Source of the DNA: Rhodospirillaceae bacterium UBA6608
GTDB taxonomy: Bacteria > Pseudomonadota > Alphaproteobacteria > Rhodospirillales_A > Casp-alpha2
Length of the DNA: 12,930 nt
Assembly (NCBI GenBank): GCA_002433335.1
Contig: DJHY01000061.1
Location: 1 to 12,930, forward strand
Direction: 5' to 3'
Below, in pieces: positions 1 to 7,029 of the stretch (its first letter is position 1; each line of letters opens with the position of its first letter). The notes beneath the pieces were generated by a model, which worked only from the letters and a program-made list of their open reading frames with translations, had not been told where the DNA came from and did no database searches. A program made the position numbers and the translations under genes.

Positions 1-477
1 GCGCCACAGCACCGGCGACAGCGTGAAGCCGACGAGGTAGTCCAACGCCCGGCGCGCCAGATAGGCATCGACCAGTTCGGTGTCCAGATCGCGGGGGTGT
101 TCGAACGCGCCCTTGACCGCGTCCTTGGTGATTTCGTTGAAGACGACGCGTTTGACGTCCACGTCCTTCAGCAGGTTTTTCTTTTCCAGGACTTCGCGCA
201 CGTGCCAGGAAATGGCCTCGCCTTCGCGGTCGGGGTCGGTCGCGAGATACAGTTTATCCGCGCCCTTGACGGCATCGGCGATGGCTTTGATGTGTTTTTC
301 CGACCTAGCGTCGACTTCCCAATCCATTTCGAAGTCGGCGTCCGGGCGCACCGAGCCGTCCTTGGACGGCAGGTCGCGGATATGGCCGTAGCTGGCCAAT
401 ACCGTGTAGCCGGACCCCAGGTATTTGTTGATCGTCTTGGCCTTTGCGGGGCTCTCAACGACGACGACGTCGGTCAT
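1..477 (-). CDS. topA: DNA topoisomerase I, N-terminal part (cut by window edge)
   Basis: Type IA topoisomerase that relaxes negatively supercoiled DNA in the cytoplasm. Only the first 159 codons are present; the reading frame runs off the left edge without a stop. Translation begins MTDVVVVESPAKAKTI, the start of a TOPRIM domain with its conserved glutamate (residue 8). It continues through YGHIRDLP and reaches the second TOPRIM motif ATDPDREGEAISWH (about residues 80-93), whose acidic residues bind magnesium. The later segment FNEITKDAV and the stretch DAYLARRALDYLVGF are typical of TopA domain IV. The catalytic tyrosine lies beyond the edge. An AAAAGG purine stretch sits about 11 nt before the ATG. 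The gene follows dprA by 50 nt on the same strand, so co-transcription is likely; dprA-topA adjacency is common in alphaproteobacteria. Identification is secure. Confidence 0.96.
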   Translation of the reverse strand, partial: MTDVVVVESPAKAKTINKYLGSGYTVLASYGHIRDLPSKDGSVRPDADFEMDWEVDARSEKHIKAIADAVKGADKLYLATDPDREGEAISWHVREVLEKKNLLKDVDVKRVVFNEITKDAVKGAFEHPRDLDTELVDAYLARRALDYLVGFTLSPVLWR

Positions 478-497
478 ATAAGACTTGCCTTTTCTCG

Positions 498-528
498 GCC
501 GACCTCGGTTCGCCCCCCAAGGGTCGGC
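498..528 (-). promoter_or_regulatory. Inverted repeat at the dprA-topA junction
   Basis: GCCGACC (498-504) and GGTCGGC (522-528) form a perfect 7-bp stem with a 17-nt loop. In minus-strand RNA the stem begins at the dprA stop codon and ends just before the purine-rich stretch preceding the topA start. There is no U-run after it, so it is not a standard intrinsic terminator. A role in mRNA processing or in tuning topA translation is only a guess. Confidence 0.35.
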
Positions 529-1670
529 TACTGTTCCATCAGCAGCGATACGCCGCCGCCGGGGTGCCTCTCTAACCGTCCTGCTAGTTCTAATTCAAGC
601 AAAACCGTCGAGACCACTGCCAGGGAGAATTGGCAAACGCGGAGCAGTTCGTCAACCGTCGTGCGGGATGGGCCCAGCGCGGAAAGGATTTCGGCGCGTG
701 CGGAATCGATGTCGTCCACATCGGTCAAAGATGAAGCATCCACTTGTTTTTCAATGATAATTTCCGTCGTTGGCGCGGGCCTTGATTGCGCCAGAACGGC
801 AAAAACGTCCTCCGCCGATTCCGTCAGGACGGCGCCCTGGCGGATCAAATCGTTCGTTCCACGGGCCCTCGGGTCCATTGCGGCGCCCGGCACGGCAAAG
901 ATCTCGCGCCCCTGATCCAAGGCCATGCGAGCGGTGATCAGCGAGCCGGACCGGGGCGAGGCCTCGACCACCACGACCCCCCGGGCCATGCCGGAAATGA
1001 TCCGGTTGCGGCGGGGGAAATGGCGGGCCTGGGGTTTGGTGCCCGGCGGGGCTTCGGATATCAGCACCCCGGTATCGGCGATGCGGTCGTAGAGATCGCG
1101 GTTCTCGGCAGGGTAGACGACATCCACGCCGCCGCCCAGGACAGCTGCCGTGCCGCTGGGCAGGGCGCCCTCGTGGGCGGCGGTGTCGATTCCGCGGGCC
1201 AAGCCGGACGCGACCATCAGCCCGCCGGCGCCCAAGTCGGCCGCCAGCTTCTTGGCGAACCGGCGACCGTTGACCGAAGCATTTCGCGCGCCGACCACAC
1301 CGATTGTCTTCTTCCCCAAAAGCTCGTCGCGACCCCGGATATAAATGACCGGCGGCGGGTCATGGATATGGGCGAGCAGTGGAGGATAGGCGGGTTCGCC
1401 CCAGGCGACGGGGCGGGCGCCAATGCGTTCCGCAGCTTCCAGTTCTCGTTCCACCTCGTTGGTGGTCGCGATACGGAGATTGGCCTCGCGCCCGCCGCGG
1501 CGGGCAAGGTCGGGCAGGGCCGCCAGGGCTTTGCCCGGAGTGCCGAACCGTTCAAGAAGTCGAAAAAAGGTCCCCGGACCGACGTTGCCGGAGCGGATCA
1601 GGCGGAGCCAATCAAGGCGCTCCTCGTCATTTAGTGTGCGTCGGCGGTGGTCCGCCACTCTGTCCGGCAT
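528..1670 (-). CDS. dprA: DNA-processing protein DprA/Smf
   Basis: DprA binds incoming single-stranded DNA during transformation and loads RecA; in species not known to be competent it is still widely conserved. The 380-residue product has the usual layout: a helical N-terminal region (about 16-75, with the SGNVGPGTFFRLL helix-hairpin-like segment), a Rossmann-type DNA-binding core (about 110-280), and a C-terminal winged-helix DML1-like domain (about 320-378). Core motifs visible are GVVGARNAS, ASGLARGIDTAAHEGAL, GGGVDVVYPAEN, FPRRNRIISG and EASPRSGSLITARMALDQGR, all in family order. Length is normal for alphaproteobacterial members. The ATG at 1670 is chosen because the N-terminal domain begins shortly after it; only a weak G-rich stretch precedes it. 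It lies upstream of topA and downstream of the efflux pair, from which it is separated by 74 nt. No defects are seen. Confidence 0.96.
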   Translation of the reverse strand: MPDRVADHRRRTLNDEERLDWLRLIRSGNVGPGTFFRLLERFGTPGKALAALPDLARRGGREANLRIATTNEVERELEAAERIGARPVAWGEPAYPPLLAHIHDPPPVIYIRGRDELLGKKTIGVVGARNASVNGRRFAKKLAADLGAGGLMVASGLARGIDTAAHEGALPSGTAAVLGGGVDVVYPAENRDLYDRIADTGVLISEAPPGTKPQARHFPRRNRIISGMARGVVVVEASPRSGSLITARMALDQGREIFAVPGAAMDPRARGTNDLIRQGAVLTESAEDVFAVLAQSRPAPTTEIIIEKQVDASSLTDVDDIDSARAEILSALGPSRTTVDELLRVCQFSLAVVSTVLLELELAGRLERHPGGGVSLLMEQ

Positions 1671-1744
1671 GGCGGTGGCCCCCAGGTACGTAACCGAAAC
1701 AGGTTAGCTGAGGTGAAAATTCTGTAAAAGAGAAAATATAAAAT

Positions 1745-3307
1745 CTAAATGCTCGGTTTGGTTGCGCGACCCAGAATCCACGCGGGGATCAACGCCAGTA
1801 GGAAGACCACGGCGACAACCACGAAAGCGTCTTGGAATCCTTGGGTGGTGGCCTGCGCATAGATGACTTTGGACAAGAAGTTGAGCGCGCCCGCCGTCTG
1901 GTGGGCATCCGGCACGCCACTCTCGTTCAGGACGCGCCCGATGGTTGATATGAATTCTCGGCTGAGCGGATTGGCCGAGGTCTGCGTGGCTGCGAGGGCG
2001 TCGGCGTGGAAGGCCGTGCGCTGTTCGGTGATCACGACGAACACCAGGGTGCCGAATGCGCCGCCCAACTGCCGCATGAAGTTATAGGTCGCGGCCCCGG
2101 CGTTGATCTTGTGTTCGGGGACGGCGCGCACCGCGGTCGTTCCCATTGTCGGCATCACCATGCCCAAAGCGACGCGCGTCAACAGAGTGTAGACCACCAT
2201 CAGGAAGAACGAAGTGTTCACATCGGCGCGCCCGATCATCCAAGCCGCCGCCGTAAAGATGACGATGCCGATGAGGATTGGATAGTGCGGGGGAATGCGG
2301 TCGTTCAGCCGACCGATCACCAAGGTGATCAAGATCAGCAAGACGCCGGCCGGAACCAACACCATCCCGGAGGCCGTGGCGGTGAAGCCCTGGACCGTCT
2401 GGGCGAAAACGGGGATCGCATAGTTCGAGGCGAAGTTACCGGCCCCGAACAGGAAGGCGATCACCATGGCCGAGGCATAGGCCGGATTTTTGAACAAGGT
2501 GACGTCGAACATTGGGGATTCGGAACGGCTTTGATGGGTCAGGAAGACGATCCCGGCGACCACGCCGCCGATCAACAAGCCCACGACTTCGTTGGAATGC
2601 CAGCCCCAGCGCTGCCCGTTGGCAAGGCCGGTCATCAAGCTGGCGCAGAAGGTGCAAACAAGGGCCAGGCCGGTCCAATCGAACGGCGGCAGGGGGCCTT
2701 TGTGCCGTTCCTGCGGCAAGAAGCTGAGCCCCAGCAGGAAGCCGAGAAAGGCAAGCGGCAGCGGAACGAAAAAGATGTGGCGCCAAGTTACCAAATCAAG
2801 CGTCAGCCCGCCGAACACAGGGCCGAAGCTGGGGGCGAGAGTAATCCCGACGCTGTACATGCTGACCGCGAAGCCGCGTTTGTTCGACGGAAACACGGAC
2901 ACGATCGACGACAGCACCAGAGGCTGAATAATCCCGGCGGCGATGCCTTGCAGCATACGGCCCAGAATCAAGGTATCGATGTTGGGGGCCACGGTGCAGA
3001 TTGCCGCGCCGATTGCGAACAGCACCAGGGAAAGAGAATAGGTGTAGCGCTGTCCCAGGGCCATGACGACCCAGCCGCTCAAAAGCTGGCTTGCCACCAT
3101 GGTGGTGATGAAGGCCGTCGAGGCCCATTGCGCCTGATCTTGGCCGACGCCGAACGCGCCCATGATCGAGGGCACGGCGACATTGACCATTGTCCCCGAT
3201 AACACCAGCGCGATGGCGCCGAGTAGACCCGATATGGTGACGAACCAACGGCGGAACGAACTGACGGGTTCTTCGGAGAATGGCGTTGATGCGACTTTAC
3301 TGGTCAA
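1745..3307 (-). CDS. DHA2-family (EmrB/QacA-type) MFS drug efflux permease
   Basis: Proton-driven inner-membrane exporter of the 14-helix DHA2 type, likely moving toxic small molecules together with the membrane-fusion protein encoded just upstream. The 520-residue product is very hydrophobic throughout. Family motifs include GRMLQGIAAGIIQPL (about 116-130), the antiporter motif C segment GITLAPSFGPVFGGL (154-168), WRHIFF (175-180) and, in the second half, NFMRQLGGAFGT. The first-helix motif reads LSGTMVNVAVPSIM (36-49); many family members carry an aspartate where serine stands here. The start is a TTG at 3307 that overlaps the last codons and stop of the membrane-fusion gene by 11 nt; no ATG occurs before the first membrane helix, so this start and translational coupling are favoured. 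Substrate cannot be read from sequence. Confidence 0.93.
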   Translation of the reverse strand: MTSKVASTPFSEEPVSSFRRWFVTISGLLGAIALVLSGTMVNVAVPSIMGAFGVGQDQAQWASTAFITTMVASQLLSGWVVMALGQRYTYSLSLVLFAIGAAICTVAPNIDTLILGRMLQGIAAGIIQPLVLSSIVSVFPSNKRGFAVSMYSVGITLAPSFGPVFGGLTLDLVTWRHIFFVPLPLAFLGFLLGLSFLPQERHKGPLPPFDWTGLALVCTFCASLMTGLANGQRWGWHSNEVVGLLIGGVVAGIVFLTHQSRSESPMFDVTLFKNPAYASAMVIAFLFGAGNFASNYAIPVFAQTVQGFTATASGMVLVPAGVLLILITLVIGRLNDRIPPHYPILIGIVIFTAAAWMIGRADVNTSFFLMVVYTLLTRVALGMVMPTMGTTAVRAVPEHKINAGAATYNFMRQLGGAFGTLVFVVITEQRTAFHADALAATQTSANPLSREFISTIGRVLNESGVPDAHQTAGALNFLSKVIYAQATTQGFQDAFVVVAVVFLLALIPAWILGRATKPSI

Positions 3308-4460
3308 CGTCGATCTTGATCTCGACCATCATCCCGGGGCGCAACAAGCGCTGCTGCTGGTCGATGGCGATCCGCACCGGAAGGCGCTGCGTGATCTTGG
3401 TGAAGTTGCCGGACGGATTGGGGCTGGGCAACAAGGCGAACTCCGCCGTCGTTGCGTTGCCGATAACCTTGACCGTGCCGGTGAACTGCCGGTCCGGATA
3501 GGCGTCGACGGAAACCTCGACCTTGTCGCCGACCTTGGTCTTGCGGATATCGGTTTCCTTGATGTTGGCATCGATCCAAATGACGTCGGGGTCATGGATC
3601 AGGGCCAGACGCTGACCGGGAGTGACGTATTCGCCGACTTCGACAAAGGTCTTGTCGACCACGCCTTGGATCGCGCTGCGGATCGTGCGGTCGGACATGT
3701 CCAGGCGCTGCTCGGCCAGTTTGGCCTGCAGTTCCATTTCGCGGTGGCCGTAGACGGCGACTTCGCTTTCCAACACGCGCAGGCGTTCGCGCTCGGCCTC
3801 GACCTCGGCCAGTTTGGCTTCGGCTGAATGCAGGTCGGCCACGGCGATGCGGTGTTCACGCTGGATTTTGGTCAATTCGGTTTCGGCCTGATCGAGTTGC
3901 CGCCGCGAGGCGACGCGCTTTTCGAACAGGGATTGCGCGCGCTTTTGTTCGCGCAGCGCCAATTCCAACTGCGGCTGCAGCGACGAAACGGTAACCTGGG
4001 CGGCGGCCAGAATGGCCTGTTCCGATTTCAGCTTCGACGCCGTTTCCTTGTCGACCAGATTGCGTTCGGCAATCGTACGGTCGCGTTCGGCGCGCAGGCT
4101 GGCGATTTGTGCTTCAAGCTCGCGGACCTTCAGTTCGGACTCGCGGGCGTCGATGGTCATCATCACCGAACCGGGCTTGATGTCGTCGCCTTCGGTAACG
4201 CTGATCGACGTGACCCAGCCGGCAACGCGCGACGAGACGGTAATCAGGTCGCCGCCGATGCGGGCATCGACTTCGTGAATGTTGGTAACGCGGTCATGAA
4301 TCTCGAGACCGCCAAAGACGGTCCCAAGGACACCGATCACGATGGCAATGGCAAGCCGGCGTTTGCGCGCCTTAAGGCGCTTTGCATTTTCGGCGGCGGC
4401 TTCTGCTATTGACGATGCATCGGCATTTGACCGCGGATCTAAATCCGTGGTGTCAGGCAT
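3297..4460 (-). CDS. HlyD/EmrA-family periplasmic membrane-fusion (adaptor) protein
   Basis: Adaptor subunit linking an inner-membrane exporter to an outer-membrane channel. The 387-residue product has a charged cytoplasmic N-terminus, one membrane anchor (about 36-53), a lipoyl-like half-motif domain (about 65-105, with SSRVAGWVTSISVTEGDDIKPG), a long alpha-helical coiled-coil hairpin (about 106-258, rich in Glu, Arg, Leu, Ala), the second lipoyl half (GVVDKTFVEVGEYVTPGQ) and a beta-barrel domain ending at the C-terminus. The segment NFTKITQRLPVRI (352-364) is characteristic of EmrA-type adaptors. AGAGGA lies 7 nt before the ATG at 4460. The permease gene overlaps its 3' end, so the two form one transcription unit. 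No TolC-type outer-membrane channel is encoded in this window; one elsewhere in the genome would be needed. Confidence 0.94.
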   Translation of the reverse strand: MPDTTDLDPRSNADASSIAEAAAENAKRLKARKRRLAIAIVIGVLGTVFGGLEIHDRVTNIHEVDARIGGDLITVSSRVAGWVTSISVTEGDDIKPGSVMMTIDARESELKVRELEAQIASLRAERDRTIAERNLVDKETASKLKSEQAILAAAQVTVSSLQPQLELALREQKRAQSLFEKRVASRRQLDQAETELTKIQREHRIAVADLHSAEAKLAEVEAERERLRVLESEVAVYGHREMELQAKLAEQRLDMSDRTIRSAIQGVVDKTFVEVGEYVTPGQRLALIHDPDVIWIDANIKETDIRKTKVGDKVEVSVDAYPDRQFTGTVKVIGNATTAEFALLPSPNPSGNFTKITQRLPVRIAIDQQQRLLRPGMMVEIKIDVDQ

Positions 4461-4489
4461 GGATGTTTCCTCTGCTCCTCGGAGACAGC

Positions 4490-4495
4490 ATTAAA
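4490..4495 (-). promoter_or_regulatory. Possible -10 element of the efflux operon
   Basis: TTTAAT on the minus strand matches the sigma-70 -10 consensus at 5 of 6 positions and lies 29 nt before the ATG of the membrane-fusion gene. No good -35 sits at the right distance; the place where it should be is occupied by the 16-bp palindrome. Weak, position-based call. Confidence 0.35.
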
Positions 4496-4503
4496 CCTAA
4501 CAG

Positions 4504-4519
4504 CAATTGTATACAATTG
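4504..4519. promoter_or_regulatory. Perfect 16-bp palindrome, probable repressor operator
   Basis: CAATTGTATACAATTG is identical to its reverse complement over all 16 bases. It lies 43 nt upstream of the membrane-fusion gene and just upstream of a possible -10 hexamer, so a bound dimer would block the -35 region. The core TTGTATACAA resembles operators of GntR (FCD-type) and some MarR-family repressors (family knowledge; the assignment is inference). No regulator of either family is encoded in this window. Confidence 0.65.
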
Positions 4520-4623
4520 GAAAGTAGGCCATTCGACATGTATTGGTTGATACTGTGAAAGGCGATATGGCCGAAGCGGCGGGAAACCAAGGGTCCCGAG
4601 GAAAATTAATTTGTGCGAGTGCG

Positions 4624-4642
4624 AAAAAACGGGCTGCGCCCG
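4624..4642 (-). terminator. Intrinsic-terminator-like hairpin reading leftward
   Basis: On the minus strand CGGGC-GCA-GCCCG forms a 5-bp GC stem with a triloop, followed at once by TTTTTT (4629-4624). That is the layout of a Rho-independent terminator for RNA coming from the right. No minus-strand gene lies immediately upstream of it; transcripts antisense to the kinase gene are the only obvious substrate. On the plus strand the same hairpin lies in the kinase leader or promoter region, with a TTTTT run 8 nt later. Confidence 0.4.
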
Positions 4643-4689
4643 ACGCGAGTTTTTATATAGTCTGATGTTAGATTCTTTTGAGTGAGCCC

Positions 4690-6363
4690 ATGCGCAGACA
4701 TTACCGAAACTCGATACTGAAGCTTGTGGCGCTCGCAATCGTCTGCGGTTTGGGCGGCTTTTTGGCCGAGCAATATGCGCTTCGGGCGACGATGACCGAG
4801 GATCGTCTGAACACGGCCGAAGAGATCGGAAAGCTCCGGTCCGGTCTGGAAAGTTTGCTGAACGCCGACGTGCAGTTGGTTCGCGGCCTGGTCAGCTACG
4901 TCAAGGCGCGCCCTGATCTGGGCCAGGAAGAATTCTCCCGAGTGGCGGCGGACCTGCTTGATGCGACCGGAAATCGGGTTCGCAATCTGGCGTTGGCCCG
5001 GGATCTTGTCGTCAGCCATGTTTATCCGGTCGAGGAAAACCGCGCCGCGATCGGCCTGGATTATCGAGAAACCCCCACTCAATGGCCGCAGGTCGAACGC
5101 GCCATTCGCGAGAATGTCGTCGTGATCGCGGGGCCCCTGGCGTTGGTTCAGGGGGGAATCGGTCTGGTCGCACGGTTCCCGGTCTACATCTATCCCGAAG
5201 GATGGGTGCCGGCGAAATTGTGGGGCATCGTCTCGACGGTGATCGATTTCAATACCTTCGTCCAAGATGCCAACCTGCCATTTTATCAGGAAGACTTCCG
5301 CCTGGCGCTGGTCGGGCGTGACGGCTTGGGCCGGAATGGCGAAGTGTTTTGGGGCGAGCCCGATGTCTTGCAGCAAGACCCCGTCCTGATGGACGTTCAT
5401 CTGGTCAGCGGTACCTGGGCGATTGCCGCGGCTCCCCGCGCTGGCTGGCCCACCCGGTCCGGGTTGTTGTGGGTAAATATCGCGGGGACCTTGGTTGCCT
5501 TCGCCATCGGGGCGTTCATTCTGTTCACGAACCTGCGTCATGACCTGGATGCCGCGCATTCGACGGCATTGCTGAAGCGCGCCCGCCGGGAAGCGGAAGC
5601 CGCCCGGGAGACGGCCCAGCAGGCGAACAAGGCGAAATCGGAATTCCTGGCGGCGATGAGCCACGAACTGCGGACGCCTTTGAACGCGATCCTTGGGTTC
5701 TCCGACATTTTGTACAACCAGTATTTCGGGCCGCCGGGGTCCGGAAAGTACCGGGAATACGCGGGTGACATCCATTCCAGCGCCATGCATCTGTTGGATC
5801 TGGTCAACGACGTTTTGGATATCTCTGCGATCGAAGCGGGAAAGACGGCGCTGAACATCGAAACCATCGATGTCGGGGAGTTGATCGAAGAATGCGTCCA
5901 TACGGTGCGCGAGCGGGCGGAGACGCAGAACGTCGCCTTGGAAACGCAAGCGCCGACGAGCCTGCCGAAATTGAATGCGGATCGGCGGGCGGTCAAACAA
6001 GTGCTGCTGAACCTGTTGTCAAATGCGGTCAAGTTCACGCCGGGCGGCGGCACGGTTTGCGTCTGTGCCTCGTCAAGCGATGGGATGATGGAGATCGAGG
6101 TCGTCGATACGGGGGTAGGCATCGCGGCTGATCGCCTGCCGCATATCACCACGCCGTTCACCGGGCATGCCCGAAATCCCTATACCTCGGAAAGGGGGTG
6201 GGGCTTGGGGTTGTCGATCTCCAAGGCCCTGATCGACCTGCATGGCGGTGACGTCGATATTCAAAGCGAGGTTGGGCGCGGCACGACCGTGATCGTGCGT
6301 TTGCGGCTGGATCAGCCGAACGAAGGCGACGGACATGGTGTGGAAGGTGGGCTGACGGGCTAA
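4690..6363 (+). CDS. CHASE-domain membrane sensor histidine kinase
   Basis: Two-component sensor kinase of the inner membrane with an external ligand-sensing domain. Numbered from this ATG (557 residues), it has a membrane segment at about 9-29, a periplasmic CHASE-like domain (about 35-255, with AIGLDYRETPTQWPQVERA and the GGIGLVARFPVYI strand), a second membrane segment (about 259-279), a short coiled coil, a HisKA dimerisation domain with the phosphorylated histidine in SHELRTPLNAILGFSDIL (His 325), and a HATPase domain with N box LLSNAVKFTP, G1 box DTGVGIA and G2 box GWGLGLSISKALIDLHGG. No receiver domain is attached and no response-regulator gene is nearby, so its partner is unknown. A TTG at 4678, in frame, is an alternative start. 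The gene diverges from the efflux pair and ends 12 nt before the convergent plsY stop. The ligand cannot be deduced. Confidence 0.92.
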   Translation: MRRHYRNSILKLVALAIVCGLGGFLAEQYALRATMTEDRLNTAEEIGKLRSGLESLLNADVQLVRGLVSYVKARPDLGQEEFSRVAADLLDATGNRVRNLALARDLVVSHVYPVEENRAAIGLDYRETPTQWPQVERAIRENVVVIAGPLALVQGGIGLVARFPVYIYPEGWVPAKLWGIVSTVIDFNTFVQDANLPFYQEDFRLALVGRDGLGRNGEVFWGEPDVLQQDPVLMDVHLVSGTWAIAAAPRAGWPTRSGLLWVNIAGTLVAFAIGAFILFTNLRHDLDAAHSTALLKRARREAEAARETAQQANKAKSEFLAAMSHELRTPLNAILGFSDILYNQYFGPPGSGKYREYAGDIHSSAMHLLDLVNDVLDISAIEAGKTALNIETIDVGELIEECVHTVRERAETQNVALETQAPTSLPKLNADRRAVKQVLLNLLSNAVKFTPGGGTVCVCASSSDGMMEIEVVDTGVGIAADRLPHITTPFTGHARNPYTSERGWGLGLSISKALIDLHGGDVDIQSEVGRGTTVIVRLRLDQPNEGDGHGVEGGLTG

Positions 6364-6370
6364 ATGCCCG
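6356..6370. terminator. Hairpin between the convergent kinase and plsY genes
   Basis: CGGGC (6356-6360) and GCCCG (6366-6370) form a 5-bp GC stem around the loop TAAAT, which contains the kinase stop codon. Flanking CTGA and TCAG could extend it loosely. There is no U-run on either strand, so termination is uncertain; the position between two converging genes only 12 nt apart is the main argument. Confidence 0.35.
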
Positions 6371-6375
6371 AAGGA

Positions 6376-7026
6376 TCAGGCTTTGGTTTCCGGCGTGGGG
6401 GAATCGGACGCCGGGGATTTGTTCTTTTGCCCGATCTTGCTTTCCTGACCTTTCATCAGCCGCTTGATGTTGTCCTTGTGGCGGATGATCGCCAACACGG
6501 CCAATCCACCGGCCATCCAGGCCATTTCAGGGCTGTTGATCCAGAAAGCGTAGAACGGCGCCGCTGTCAGGGCGCCCAGAGCGGCCAGGGACGAAAACCG
6601 GAAGGTTCCGGCGACAAGCAACCAGGTCGCGCAGGCGGCCACGCCGACCATGAAGTCGACGGCCAGGAGAACGCCCAGGGTCGTCGCGACGCCTTTGCCG
6701 CCCTTGAACTTCAGCCAGACCGGGAAATTGTGGCCCAGGACACCGGCGAAACCGGCGATCATCCCGGCCTCGGGACCCAGCAAATAGGCCGCGCCGAGCG
6801 CCGCCGCAGCACCCTTACCGGAATCACAGATCAGCGTCGCCAGGGCCAAGCCCTTGCGCCCGGTGCGCAACACGTTGGTCGCCCCGATATTGCCTGAACC
6901 GATGGTCCGGATGTCGCCCAGTCCGGCCAAGCGGGTGAACACAAGTCCGAACGGAACGGAGCCCAGCAGGTAGCCGCCGATGGCAGCCAACGCGAAGGCG
7001 AGGTTGGCGTCGATGCCCCCAGCCAT
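6376..7026 (-). CDS. plsY: Acyl-phosphate:glycerol-3-phosphate acyltransferase PlsY
   Basis: Inner-membrane enzyme that transfers an acyl group from acyl-phosphate (made by PlsX) to the sn-1 position of glycerol-3-phosphate, giving lysophosphatidic acid, the first step of phospholipid synthesis. The 216-residue product is hydrophobic with several membrane helices. It shows GSVPFG (22-27) and GSGNIGATNVLR (43-54), the glycine-rich acceptor-binding segment GHNFPVWLKFKGGKGVAT (98-115), and IRHKDNIKRL (181-190), matching the three conserved PlsY loops. The C-terminal tail after residue 190 is polar, rich in Lys, Ser and Pro, and longer than in many homologues. The ATG lies 3 nt after the stop of the dihydroorotase-like gene, so the two are in one operon. 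The plsY-dprA neighbourhood common in alphaproteobacteria is here split by the efflux and kinase genes. Confidence 0.95.
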   Translation of the reverse strand: MAGGIDANLAFALAAIGGYLLGSVPFGLVFTRLAGLGDIRTIGSGNIGATNVLRTGRKGLALATLICDSGKGAAAALGAAYLLGPEAGMIAGFAGVLGHNFPVWLKFKGGKGVATTLGVLLAVDFMVGVAACATWLLVAGTFRFSSLAALGALTAAPFYAFWINSPEMAWMAGGLAVLAIIRHKDNIKRLMKGQESKIGQKNKSPASDSPTPETKA

Positions 7027-7029
7027 GAC

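Noticed and set aside
1691..1706. TAACC-N6-GGTTA between the permease and dprA as a terminator
   Set aside because: Five-bp AT-containing stem without a following U-run in the minus-strand direction.
2006..3202. 398-codon plus-strand open frame opposite the exporter permease
   Set aside because: Extremely rich in His, Gln, Asp and Gly, which is the mirror of hydrophobic membrane codons; not protein-like.
4606..6000. 464-codon minus-strand open frame opposite the histidine kinase
   Set aside because: It is antisense to a kinase with all conserved boxes; its translation is Arg/Gln/Asp-rich with no recognisable domain, as usual for shadows in GC-rich DNA.
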